From Bryobacterales bacterium (GTDB lineage Bacteria > Acidobacteriota > Terriglobia > Bryobacterales > Bryobacteraceae): a stretch of 27,538 nt of DNA. The stretch is taken from contig JAEUQE010000112.1 in assembly GCA_016789785.1 (NCBI GenBank), positions 1-27,538 of the forward strand. Direction: 5' to 3'. Every line of letters starts with the position of its first letter. The stretch's first letter is position 1. Shown piece after piece: positions 1-7,497 of the stretch. Position numbers and translations under genes: made by a program. The notes beneath the pieces were generated by a model, which saw only the letters and a list, made by a program, of their open reading frames with translations, ran no database searches and had not been told where the DNA came from.

Positions 1-2633
1 GTCACCGGATCGATGAAGCTCTCAAACTGCGAAGCGAGAATCATGTACATGAAGATGATGGAAAGCAGCAACGCTATCCCGAAGTTCGCCGCTGCGCGGC
101 CGAGTTCACGGCTGCGGCCAATGAGGCCCGTGCGATACTCCGGAGGCATCTTCATTCCGGCCACTGTGGCGTTCAACTCCTCGATCACCGCGCTGAGCGA
201 CTGGCCGGCGCCGATGTTGCCTGTGATCATGATCTGCCGTTGCCGGTTGTAGCGCTCGATCTGAGTGGGGCCGGTGGCGTCATAGAGCGCCGCCACGTTC
301 GACACCGGCACATTGCCAAGCTTCGCCGATGGCACAAACAGACGCTCCAGCGATCCCTGCGAATTGCGGAACTCCTTGTCGACGCGCAGCATCACGTCGT
401 AGCGGTCATCCCCTTCGCGATACGTGGTCACCTGCTCATCGCCGCCCACCAGCGTACGCAGCGCGGTTGCGATGGAAGCAACACTCACGCTCAGATCCGC
501 GGCTTTGTCACGATTCACAGCGACTCGCAGTTCGGGCTTTCCCGCCTCAAACGAGGACTCCAGGTCCACCACACCGGGCATCGCCGCAAGCTTCGCCTTG
601 ATGCGCGCCGCATACTTGTCGAGTTGCTGCAGATCGGGCCCCTGCACAAAGAACATCAACTCGCGGTCGGGGCCGCCGCTGATCGCGGCAGGAGGCTGCA
701 CACCCACGGTGAGATCGCGGAACTTCGCCAGCTTCTGCCGTGCCATCGACATCAGATCCCGCTGGGATTCCTTGCGCTGATTGGCCGGAATCAATGACAC
801 CAGGACCGAACCCCGATCCACCTGCTTCCGCACATCCGCGCCGATCACCGTGAACAGATCCTTCACATGCGGCAGCGTGCGCAACTCTGCTTCCACCTCA
901 CGGAATACCTGATCGGTCCCCTGCAGTGAAGAGCCCGGCGGCGACTTGATGGTCACCTCAAATTCGCTCTGATCGTCCTGTGGGAGAAAGTCCTTGCCGA
1001 TCCGCGTGAACATCGGACCGCTCGAAAGGCAGATCAGCACGGACACCGTCACAATGATCCAGCGATGACGCATCGACCATTCCAGCGAGCGGCGGTAGAA
1101 AGCCGCCATCAAACGAAAGATCCAGGTGTCCTTGGTCGACTCCGAGTCCTTATCCGGAGGCGTAAGGAAACGCGAGCAGAGCATGGGCGTCATGGTAAAA
1201 CTCACCAGCAGCGAGACCATGATGGCGAAAGCCGCCGTGTACCCGAAGCTCGACATGAAGCGGCCGACAATGCCGCCCATCATCGCCACCGGGAGGAAGA
1301 TGATGACCAGACTGAAGGTGGTCGCCATCACCGCAAGTCCGATGTCGCGAGTGCCTTCCATCGCCGCTTCCACGGGCGACATGTGCTTTTCTTCCATGAA
1401 GCGGAAGATGTTCTCGAGCACCACGATCGCATCGTCGATCACAATACCGACCATCAGCGTCAGCGCCAGCATGGTGATCTGATTCAGCGTGAACCCCATC
1501 AACTGCATCAACGTATAGGTGGCGATGATGGAGGTGGGAATCGCGATGGACGCGATCAACGTTGAGCGCCAGCTCCGGATGAACGCCAGCACAATCAGAC
1601 CTGCGAGAAAACCGCCGAGGACAAGGTGTTCCTGAACAGCTTTGAACGACTCTTCGATGAAGGTGGATTGATCGCGCGAATAGCTGATGCGAATGTCGGG
1701 AGGCAGCGCCGTTTGCAATTCCGAAATCCGGTCCTTCACGGCATGGATGACCTCCAGAGTGTTCGTGCCAGCCTGCTTGCGCACTTCCAGCGCCACCGCG
1801 GCCTCGCCATTCAAGCGGGCGAGCGAACGCGGCTCTTCGTAGCCATCCAAGACGTTGGCAATGTCGCTGACCCGGACAGGTTGTCCGCCCCGGCTCGATA
1901 CGATGACGCGTTCGAAGTCCTGCGGCCGCTCCACACGGCCGAGCGTGCGCAACGAAACTTCGCGCCTGCCCTGATCGATGTTGCCGCCCGGAACCTCGAC
2001 GTTCTGCAGCGCGATCTGCTGGCGTACCTGGTCAACGTTCAGGTTGTAGCCATACATCTTCTCGCCGTTCAGCACGATCTGGATCTGACGCTGGCGCTCG
2101 CCGACGAATCGCACCTGGCCAACACCGGAGATCGATTCAATGTTCTTCTTGATGCGGTCATCCACCAGCTTCGTGGTCTCGCGCAGATCGCGCTTGGCGG
2201 ACACGACCACCGTGATCACCGGAGCCGCGTCGGTGGCCAGCTTCTCGATCACCGGAGGATCGGCGTCTCGAGGCAGTTGCCCCAGCACGCGGTTGATCTT
2301 GTCGCGAACCTCTTGCGCCGCTTCTTCGGCGTCCTTTTCCAGCACGAACTGCACGGTGACAATCGAGACGCCTTCCGCCGAAACGGACCTCAAGTCATCG
2401 ATTCCGGATACCGTGTTGACGGCCTCCTCAATGCGCTTGCTGACCTGGGACTCCACTTCTTCGGGAGCGGCGCCACGCAGCGTGGTGGTGATGTTGACGA
2501 TCGGAAACTCGACCTTTGGAAAAAGGTCCACGCCGAGTTTGCGATAGGAGTCCAGGCCAATCACCACCAGCGCGAGAATGAGCATGGTGGCAAAGACGGG
2601 ACGGCGGATACAGATCTGTGCGAGTTTCTGCAT
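1..2633 (-). CDS. RND efflux pump inner-membrane subunit (HAE1/AcrB-like), 3'-truncated by window edge
   Basis: Reading the minus strand from the ATG at 2633 gives an open frame of about 877 residues that is still open at base 1, so roughly 150-180 C-terminal residues lie outside (family members are about 1030-1060 aa). It starts MQKLAQICIRRPVFATMLIL, the usual HAE1 N-terminus with TM1. The TM4 segment carries the paired proton-relay acidic residues (IVIDDAIVVLEN, about D400-D401). The visible end reads ASQFESFIDPV, a conserved motif of the second membrane half. Both periplasmic porter regions are present. It begins only 2 bases after the adaptor gene stop, so the two are surely co-transcribed. 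It should form a tripartite proton-driven drug/metabolite exporter with the adaptor and an outer-membrane channel; no channel gene is visible. Family is certain, substrate is not. Confidence 0.93.
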   Translation of the reverse strand, partial: MQKLAQICIRRPVFATMLILALVVIGLDSYRKLGVDLFPKVEFPIVNITTTLRGAAPEEVESQVSKRIEEAVNTVSGIDDLRSVSAEGVSIVTVQFVLEKDAEEAAQEVRDKINRVLGQLPRDADPPVIEKLATDAAPVITVVVSAKRDLRETTKLVDDRIKKNIESISGVGQVRFVGERQRQIQIVLNGEKMYGYNLNVDQVRQQIALQNVEVPGGNIDQGRREVSLRTLGRVERPQDFERVIVSSRGGQPVRVSDIANVLDGYEEPRSLARLNGEAAVALEVRKQAGTNTLEVIHAVKDRISELQTALPPDIRISYSRDQSTFIEESFKAVQEHLVLGGFLAGLIVLAFIRSWRSTLIASIAIPTSIIATYTLMQLMGFTLNQITMLALTLMVGIVIDDAIVVLENIFRFMEEKHMSPVEAAMEGTRDIGLAVMATTFSLVIIFLPVAMMGGIVGRFMSSFGYTAAFAIMVSLLVSFTMTPMLCSRFLTPPDKDSESTKDTWIFRLMAAFYRRSLEWSMRHRWIIVTVSVLICLSSGPMFTRIGKDFLPQDDQSEFEVTIKSPPGSSLQGTDQVFREVEAELRTLPHVKDLFTVIGADVRKQVDRGSVLVSLIPANQRKESQRDLMSMARQKLAKFRDLTVGVQPPAAISGGPDRELMFFVQGPDLQQLDKYAARIKAKLAAMPGVVDLESSFEAGKPELRVAVNRDKAADLSVSVASIATALRTLVGGDEQVTTYREGDDRYDVMLRVDKEFRNSQGSLERLFVPSAKLGNVPVSNVAALYDATGPTQIERYNRQRQIMITGNIGAGQSLSAVIEELNATVAGMKMPPEYRTGLIGRSRELGRAAANFGIALLLSIIFMYMILASQFESFIDPV

Positions 2634-2635
2634 CG

Positions 2636-3829
2636 CTAGACCTTCACCTTCACTTCCTGTCCATCCACGAGTTCGGCAACGTTGCCCACCACCACCTGAT
2701 CGCCGGCCTTGACCTGATCGGCGGGCACCTCCATCCATTCATCCAGCACCAGACCAGGCGCGACGCGGCACTCCACCACCTTGCCATCACGAACTACGAA
2801 GAGCTTCGTAAGTCCGGCCACCGTATAGATCGCGTTTTGTGGAACCATCACCGCCTCCGAATCGCGCGACAGAATCAGGCGCACCTGAACGAACATTCCC
2901 GGGCGAAGCCGCGCGTCGGGATTCGGCAGCCGGGCCTCGGCGATCAGTGTCCGCGACTGCTCGCTCAGCGATGGATTGAGTTCGCGCACCACCGCGCGGA
3001 ACTTGCCGCCGGCCACCGCGTCGGTAGTGAACTCGATTTGTGTGCCGATCTTCACCGCACCGGCGGCGCTTTCGGGCACCTCCAACCGCACGCGCATCGG
3101 ATTCGTCTTCACCAGCGTCAGTAGCGGCGCATTGTCCTTGATGAATTGTCCCGGCGCGACCTTGCGTTCGCTGATGGAGCCATCAAACGGCGCCCGGATG
3201 GTCGCATCGCGGAGGCGCTTCTCCGCAAGCCGCACTTCGGCCTTGATCGCTTCCACACTGGCCCACAAGGTACGCATCTCGTCGCGCGTCGCCTCCACCA
3301 CCGCCTCGCGGGCACGGTAGGCTTTCTCAAGTTCGTTGAAGCGATCCTGCGAGATGTCGCCAGTCTTCACCAATTTCTTGGCGTTCTCGTACTTGAACCG
3401 CGTGTCTTCGAGTTGCGCCATGGCCTGCCGCATGGATGGCGTCGAGGTCGGAGTCTGGTCGGGATTGGAGGCGTCCAGTCCGACCCGTGCGAGTGCCTGC
3501 GCCAGCGCCGCCTTGCTGCGATCCACCGCGATCTGCAACTCGGTCTTCTCCACCTCCACCACCACGTCGCCCTTGCGAACCGTCTGGCCGAAGTCGACTT
3601 TGATGGAGGAGATCCGCCCCTGCACTTCAGAGGATATGGTGACGGTCTCGTCGGGATGGAGCGACCCGGTGACAAGGATCGACCGGTCAATGCGGCGCGC
3701 TTCGGCACGCGTCACCTGCACCTGCGGCGCGGCTTTGGCAGGCGCGGATGCCTCCACAGCCGGCTGTTTCGCCTTTGACGTACAGCCGGCGGCAACAATC
3801 ATCAACAAAAGTACCGCGAAATATTTCAT
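2636..3829 (-). CDS. RND periplasmic adaptor (membrane fusion) lipoprotein, HlyD/AcrA family
   Basis: A 397-aa protein. The N-terminus MKYFAVLLLMIVAAGC is a lipoprotein signal with a lipobox ending at Cys16, so the mature protein is probably lipid-anchored in the periplasm. A lipoyl/biotinyl-like half domain follows (GRISSIKVDFGQTVRKGD, about residues 71-88), then a helical coiled-coil hairpin rich in Ala, Glu and Arg (about 100-205), the second lipoyl half (TIRAPFDGSISERKVAPGQF) and a beta-barrel ending in PGMFVQVRLIL. This is the standard adaptor order and length. Its ATG overlaps the stop of the upstream tetR gene (ATGA, 4 nt), and its stop lies 2 nt before the pump ATG, indicating translational coupling. 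It links the pump to an outer-membrane channel. Substrate cannot be read from the sequence. Confidence 0.93.
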   Translation of the reverse strand: MKYFAVLLLMIVAAGCTSKAKQPAVEASAPAKAAPQVQVTRAEARRIDRSILVTGSLHPDETVTISSEVQGRISSIKVDFGQTVRKGDVVVEVEKTELQIAVDRSKAALAQALARVGLDASNPDQTPTSTPSMRQAMAQLEDTRFKYENAKKLVKTGDISQDRFNELEKAYRAREAVVEATRDEMRTLWASVEAIKAEVRLAEKRLRDATIRAPFDGSISERKVAPGQFIKDNAPLLTLVKTNPMRVRLEVPESAAGAVKIGTQIEFTTDAVAGGKFRAVVRELNPSLSEQSRTLIAEARLPNPDARLRPGMFVQVRLILSRDSEAVMVPQNAIYTVAGLTKLFVVRDGKVVECRVAPGLVLDEWMEVPADQVKAGDQVVVGNVAELVDGQEVKVKV

Positions 3830-4536
3830 TGGGATTCCTCAGGGTTTCTTACCCCATTTAAAAATGTATCCACGATGAGAGCGATGGTCCGATTACGAGT
3901 TACTTCGTCGTCGCGATGGGCAAATACAGTAAGCGCCAGACCGTAGTGCGCCACGGTCCAACAGAAAGATCTCGCCACCAGCAGGGGATCGGCCTTGCGG
4001 AATCGGCCCTGCTCCATCCCGCGCTCGATGAACGCCGCCAGAGCATGGTTGAACGGCACAATGTGACGCTCGTAGAACAACTCGGAGAGCTCATGCCCCT
4101 CCAGCGCGCTGTAAAGCAAGATGCGCGGACGGCTCGCATCCTCCACGTTCCACTTGAGAATCTCCGACGCCAGCCGGGTGAAGAAGGTGCGGTCGTCCCC
4201 GGTGGCGAACAGACTTTCCAGATCGTCCGGCAAGAGGATACTCGATCCCTGCGAGAGGTGCTCCAGAATCGCGGAATAGAGGTCGCGCTTGGTTTGGAAA
4301 TGCTGGTACAGGACAGGTTCGGATACGCCGAGCGCGGCTGCCAACTGCCGGGTGGTGGTCCCGCGGAAGCCATTCTGCGCAAAGAGGCGAACGGCTGCCT
4401 CAACGATCGAGGCGCGGCGCTGGTCGGAACTCATGCGCTGCCGGGCGATGGCCGGGGCTGGTGCGGCGGGCCCACTTGAGCTGGCTGCGGGTGGGACGAT
4501 TCCCGATGGGGTCGAAGAAGAAGCTGGGACTGACAT
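3826..4536 (-). CDS. TetR/AcrR family transcriptional regulator
   Basis: A 236-aa protein from the ATG at 4536. After a Pro/Ser/Ala-rich tail of about 34 residues comes the TetR DNA-binding domain: SIVEAAVRLFAQNGFRGTTT, then the recognition helix LAAALGVSEPVLYQHF (to about residue 80). The remaining all-helical part is the ligand-binding/dimerisation domain. An in-frame TTG at 4695 would add 53 residues, but that extension reads through the palindromic operator candidate and looks non-coding. The ATG at 4434 (MSSDQRRASIVEAAV) is another plausible start and would remove the low-complexity tail; neither start has a good ribosome site. The stop overlaps the adaptor start (ATGA). It is very likely a local repressor of the efflux operon and of itself, released by a pump substrate; the effector is unknown. 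Confidence 0.9.
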   Translation of the reverse strand: MSVPASSSTPSGIVPPAASSSGPAAPAPAIARQRMSSDQRRASIVEAAVRLFAQNGFRGTTTRQLAAALGVSEPVLYQHFQTKRDLYSAILEHLSQGSSILLPDDLESLFATGDDRTFFTRLASEILKWNVEDASRPRILLYSALEGHELSELFYERHIVPFNHALAAFIERGMEQGRFRKADPLLVARSFCWTVAHYGLALTVFAHRDDEVTRNRTIALIVDTFLNGVRNPEESQ

Positions 4537-4538
4537 GG

Positions 4539-4586
4539 GGTTAGCGGACACTAACGTAGTGTCTACTAGGTTAGCGGATGCTAGCC
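4539..4586. promoter_or_regulatory. Candidate TetR operator cluster upstream of tetR
   Basis: A perfect inverted repeat with 7-bp arms, gacacta-acg-tagtgtc, lies at 4547-4563. It is flanked by two identical 10-bp direct repeats, ggttagcgga, at 4539-4548 and 4569-4578, exactly 30 bp (about three helical turns) apart. The second repeat itself begins an imperfect palindrome (ggttagcggatgctagcc, 4569-4586). The cluster ends 2 bp before the tetR ATG at 4536, the usual place for an autoregulatory TetR-family site. On the minus strand a weak promoter, TTGCTC and TAACCT with 17-bp spacing, would put the palindrome on the transcription start. Repeats are seen directly; binding by the adjacent regulator is inference. 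Confidence 0.6.
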
Positions 4587-4688
4587 AACAGAGCAAGGGT
4601 TCAAATTGTGAACAAATCAACGCTCGCTTGCTCGCCCGGCCCAAGCGCTCCCCCTCAAGTCGCCCGGCCAACCCGCCGATAGCTTCCT

Positions 4689-6320
4689 TTGGCACCGGAT
4701 TCTCTCCCCGAGACGCTTCGGCGCGGCCTGTCGCTCGCGGTCTGCGCGCTGTCGGCCGCCCTTACATTGCCGGCCGCCTCGGTGTCGCAGATGACACTCG
4801 GCGCGGTCGCCCAGGAGGACGCTTGTGCGTTATCCGGCACCGCCACCTCGTTCGAATCCACCACTTCGCAGATCTTCCTCCGCTTCGTGCTCACAAGGGT
4901 CACCGCGGGGGATCAGGTGACCGTGGAATGGGTGGACCCCGCAGGGCGGGTCTCGTCCGTGGCGCCCTACGATCAACTCCCGGGCGCACCGTCACTCTGT
5001 TTGTTGAGCCAGCTTCCGGTGGGTGGATTCGGCCCGGCGCAGCATCCGGGAACGTGGACCGTCCGCATCGTCTCCCGCGGCGCTACCCTTGCGAGCCTTC
5101 CGTTTCAGATTACGGGGAGCGTAACCAGTCCGGTCCGGATCGCGCGCGTATCCACACGGGATCTCAGCCGGAACGAGGCCGAACTTACCGTGGAGGGCGA
5201 TGGGTTCAATACGGAGTCCACCATCCACCTTGCTCAATATACGAAGTCCGGCGGATGGACCTACCTCGCGCACCTCTTTCCGAAGTCGCTTGAGCCGTCG
5301 CGAATGATCGTCACCGTCGGCGCACTTACTCCGGCGGAGTATGTCGTCTTCGTGCGCAACGGGCCGAAGATACTAAGCCCCCCCGCGCGTTTTCTCATCG
5401 CGACCAGCGGCGGCTACCGTTTGCCCTTCCGTCCATCCGAACAATGGGTGGTCAGCCAGGGGCCTTACGGTTCCTATTCCCACTGGGGACGCACCGTTCA
5501 TGCCTACGACATCGCCCCGCGCGTGGGAGGCTGCATCGTGGCCATGCGGGGCGGCACGGCACACGCGTTTGACTTCGGCCTGGGCCAGACGCCGCATCGG
5601 AGGATCTTCGGCAACTATGTCACCATCGACCATGGCGACGGAGAATTCAGCCACTACGCCCACCTGCGCGCCCGCTCGTTCAAAGTCCGCACGGGCGAAC
5701 GTGTGGAACAGGGGCAGGCTCTCGCTGTGGTCGGCAACAGCGGCTACTCGTTCGGCGCGCATGTGCATGTGCAGGTGACCCGATCGTTCGCCATCGCCTC
5801 GCAGAGCATTCCCTTCCACTTTGAGGAATTGCCCGCGCGGCGGGGCTTTCGCGGCGCCATCAGCTCGATCAATCACTCCCCCTATGGCGACTGCAACGGC
5901 CCAAAGCCGGCAATCCCGACGATCCTCACGTCAAAGGACGCGACGCCTTCCAGGCCCGCCATCCCGCCGACATGGACGGGCGAAGTCTCTGTGGCCTCCT
6001 GGTGGACGCAGCTTACCTCCGTGCCGAAGGGAGCAAGGACACTCGATGTCAGCATCGGATGGGACACCGGGAATCACGATTTCGACCTCCATCTGATGAG
6101 CCCCAGCGGACGCCACTTCGGTGTGCATGCGGATGCGACAGGCTACAGCGCGGGCACCAACTCGAAGTCCTTCCAGATTGCCACGCCCGAAGCAGGAACA
6201 TGGCGAGTTTCTGTGCAGGGCACAAAGGGCAACGGCGCGGCGATGCAGTTCTCGGTGTTCGTATCGCCTCCTCCGCCTGCGCAGCGTGCATCCGCCAGGG
6301 GTACCGCGTCAGCCCCGTAG
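4689..6320 (+). CDS. Secreted M23-family metallopeptidase with C-terminal PPC-like domain
   Basis: A 543-aa protein if read from the TTG at 4689. No in-frame ATG precedes the signal peptide (RRGLSLAVCALSAALTLPAA, residues 11-30), so TTG is preferred although no clear ribosome site is seen. Residues about 35-240 are two beta-rich Ig-like segments. The LytM/M23 domain follows: first zinc ligands from H265 or H271 with D274 (HAYDIAP), then HYAHL (322-326) and GAHVHVQV (H358 and H360). About residues 430-530 (SIGWDTGNHDFDLHLMSPSG and the GTWRVSVQG motif) resemble a bacterial pre-peptidase C-terminal/P-type beta domain. The family usually cuts peptidoglycan peptides, or acts as a non-catalytic activator; here all metal ligands appear present. 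It is transcribed away from tetR and stands alone. Peptidase fold is solid; substrate is inferred. Confidence 0.85.
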   Translation: MAPDSLPETLRRGLSLAVCALSAALTLPAASVSQMTLGAVAQEDACALSGTATSFESTTSQIFLRFVLTRVTAGDQVTVEWVDPAGRVSSVAPYDQLPGAPSLCLLSQLPVGGFGPAQHPGTWTVRIVSRGATLASLPFQITGSVTSPVRIARVSTRDLSRNEAELTVEGDGFNTESTIHLAQYTKSGGWTYLAHLFPKSLEPSRMIVTVGALTPAEYVVFVRNGPKILSPPARFLIATSGGYRLPFRPSEQWVVSQGPYGSYSHWGRTVHAYDIAPRVGGCIVAMRGGTAHAFDFGLGQTPHRRIFGNYVTIDHGDGEFSHYAHLRARSFKVRTGERVEQGQALAVVGNSGYSFGAHVHVQVTRSFAIASQSIPFHFEELPARRGFRGAISSINHSPYGDCNGPKPAIPTILTSKDATPSRPAIPPTWTGEVSVASWWTQLTSVPKGARTLDVSIGWDTGNHDFDLHLMSPSGRHFGVHADATGYSAGTNSKSFQIATPEAGTWRVSVQGTKGNGAAMQFSVFVSPPPPAQRASARGTASAP

Positions 6321-6365
6321 CCAAGTGAGCCGGAGGAGTCGGGGCGCGGTAGGCTGACGCTACCG
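6306..6365. repeat. Nested inverted repeats after the M23 peptidase gene
   Basis: gcgtcagcc (6306-6314) pairs perfectly with ggctgacgc (6352-6360), and a competing tight stem, cggtag/ctaccg with a 7-nt loop, lies at 6347-6352 and 6360-6365. The first arm overlaps the end of the coding sequence. There is no T-run after either stem, so a classical intrinsic terminator is doubtful; a factor-dependent end or RNA-stabilising structure is possible. Confidence 0.35.
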
Positions 6366-6537
6366 TGAGGTGTGCGGCGTCACTGAACCGGCTCACTGGG
6401 GAGGACTGGATGCGGGCCGCCGATTTCCGTGTTGGGCGTGATCCGCTTGGAGTCTCACATGCGAGGCGGCAAGTCAGCAGTTTGGCACAACGACTTCCCG
6501 CGACCGATCGTCAACCAGAGGCTGTAAACTTGTGACA

Positions 6538-6730
6538 GTGAAGGTTCGCGACTTGGTTCGGCTGATCGAATCTGATGGATGGAGACACGTGAGAACAACG
6601 GGTAGTCATCGACACTTCAAACACTCGACGAAACCGCCGTCGTGACCGTACCGGGCAATCCGGGCGATGATGTTCCGATGGGACGCTGAGGGCGATCCTT
6701 CGGCCGGCAGGATTGGAGGACAGGCGATGA
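6538..6730 (+). pseudogene. hicA: hicA toxin gene, disrupted by two frameshifts
   Basis: From GTG 6538 the frame reads MKVRDLVRLIESDGW, then RTTGSHRHFKHSTKPP, the HicA mRNA-interferase N-terminus including the GSHxxx catalytic-His segment, and then stops at TGA 6643. The next HicA segment, VVTVPGNPGDDVPMG, is found one frame over (from 6639). The last segment, TLRAILRPAGLEDRR, is in the third frame, ending at TGA 6728-6730 and overlapping the hicB ATG (6727) in the normal hicAB manner. Restoring one base near 6638 and one G in the GGG run near 6680 would give a typical HicA of about 60 residues. As it stands no full-length toxin can be made. Either the toxin is genuinely dead or two deletion errors are present in the sequence. 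Confidence 0.8.
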
Positions 6731-6951
6731 GTGTGAAGTATGCGGTGATCTTTGAACAGGCCCAAGCGAACTGGGCTGCCTATGTGCCCGACCTGCCTGG
6801 TTGCATGACCACGGGCCACACGCTGGAAGAAACGAAGCAGAATATCCGCGAAGCGATCCAAGGACACCTTGAGACCCTGCGCCAGTTCGGGGAGCCCGTT
6901 CCTGAACCGTCCAGTCTGGCTGGTGAAGTCGAGATCACCACGGCCGCTTGA
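6727..6951 (+). CDS. hicB: HicB-family antitoxin (short form)
   Basis: A 74-aa protein starting MSVKYAVIFEQAQANWAAYV, followed by PDLPGCMTTGHTLEETKQNI, then REAIQGHLETL and PVPEPSS. This is the partial RNase-H-like fold typical of HicB, with the conserved PDLPGC and the downstream G-x-T-x-x-E segment. The start at 6727 is set by a strong ribosome site GGAGGA at 6715-6720; an in-frame upstream start at 6667 would only add hicA sequence read out of frame. It lacks a C-terminal DNA-binding extension, so it belongs to the short antitoxin class and may not autoregulate alone. It normally binds and neutralises HicA. Its partner here is frameshifted, so it may be an orphan antitoxin. Confidence 0.88.
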   Translation: MSVKYAVIFEQAQANWAAYVPDLPGCMTTGHTLEETKQNIREAIQGHLETLRQFGEPVPEPSSLAGEVEITTAA

Positions 6952-7362
6952 TACACGCGCCGGGGTGCGATTCACGATGTCGTTTGGCAATGATCCCCAC
7001 AAACAGTTCGAGCGCAAACAAGTGCTTTGGCTATTCGCCAGTTTTTCATCATCGCGTTGATGGCAGTGATGGTGATGCTTCTTGGTGCGTGGCAGTCGGG
7101 CTGGAGGCCTCGCCGGCCTTTCTGACTCCACGCTGACGCCACAGTGTTTACTTACAGCGCCGCTCCCTCCGGATGGGCGGCGATTCGGAAGTTGGCCTTC
7201 AAAAGTGTCGATCCTTTCTTCGCCGCCGAAGCGAGCCTCGGGAACGCCCCCATAACAAACAGGATTACTGGAATTGGGTGAGCCACGGACGCCGGCCTGA
7301 ACCGAATCAGTCATTTGTGAGAGCGCCTCTTGTCACAGTGGGGATGCGGGATCTTGCTTGTC

Positions 7363-7394
7363 TTCGTGGATTGGGGAATTCGTGGATTGGGGAA
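7363..7394. repeat. Tandem duplication of a 16-bp unit
   Basis: The unit ttcgtggattggggaa occurs twice without interruption (7363-7378 and 7379-7394), identical in all 16 positions. It lies about 100 bp upstream of the dehydrogenase start. It could be a slipped-strand duplication or a pair of binding sites; nothing in the sequence decides between these. Confidence 0.85.
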
Positions 7395-7482
7395 TCGGTG
7401 TCGGGGTGGCAGGTAGCGTGTGGGCGAGGGACCCCATGGACGTTACCGAACAGCGATGCGGCTGGCCGAATCCCCACCGCGA

Positions 7483-7488
7483 TACAAT
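7483..7488 (+). promoter_or_regulatory. Candidate -10 element for the dehydrogenase-kinase operon
   Basis: TACAAT matches the sigma-70 -10 consensus at five of six positions and lies 9 nt before the ATG at 7498, so transcription could begin at or a few bases before the start codon, giving a leaderless or very short-leader mRNA. No good -35 hexamer is seen, and no ribosome site precedes the ATG, which fits a leaderless start. Confidence 0.4.
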
Positions 7489-7497
7489 AGCCCTCGC

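Larger units (their letters stand above)
6952..7497. other. Gene-poor spacer between hicB and the dehydrogenase
   Basis: About 545 bp with no convincing conserved gene on either strand. It holds a weak GC stem (aggcc/ggcct, 7105-7119) followed by only TTCT, a possible 32-codon hydrophobic micro-ORF (7027-7125, TTG start, no ribosome site), the 16-bp tandem duplication at 7363-7394, and a -10-like element just before the dehydrogenase. Confidence 0.6.

Noticed and set aside
1626..2639. 337-aa plus-strand ORF opposite the RND pump gene
   Set aside because: It is antisense to a clearly conserved RND coding sequence and has the His/Arg/Leu-rich make-up of a shadow frame.
7105..7123. aggcc/ggcct stem as an intrinsic terminator of hicB
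   Set aside because: Only a 5-bp stem and TTCT follow, too weak to call a terminator, and it lies about 150 bp after the gene.
6511..7314. 267-aa minus-strand ORF across hicB and the spacer
   Set aside because: It overlaps the well-supported hicB on the other strand, has low-complexity His runs and no recognisable domain.
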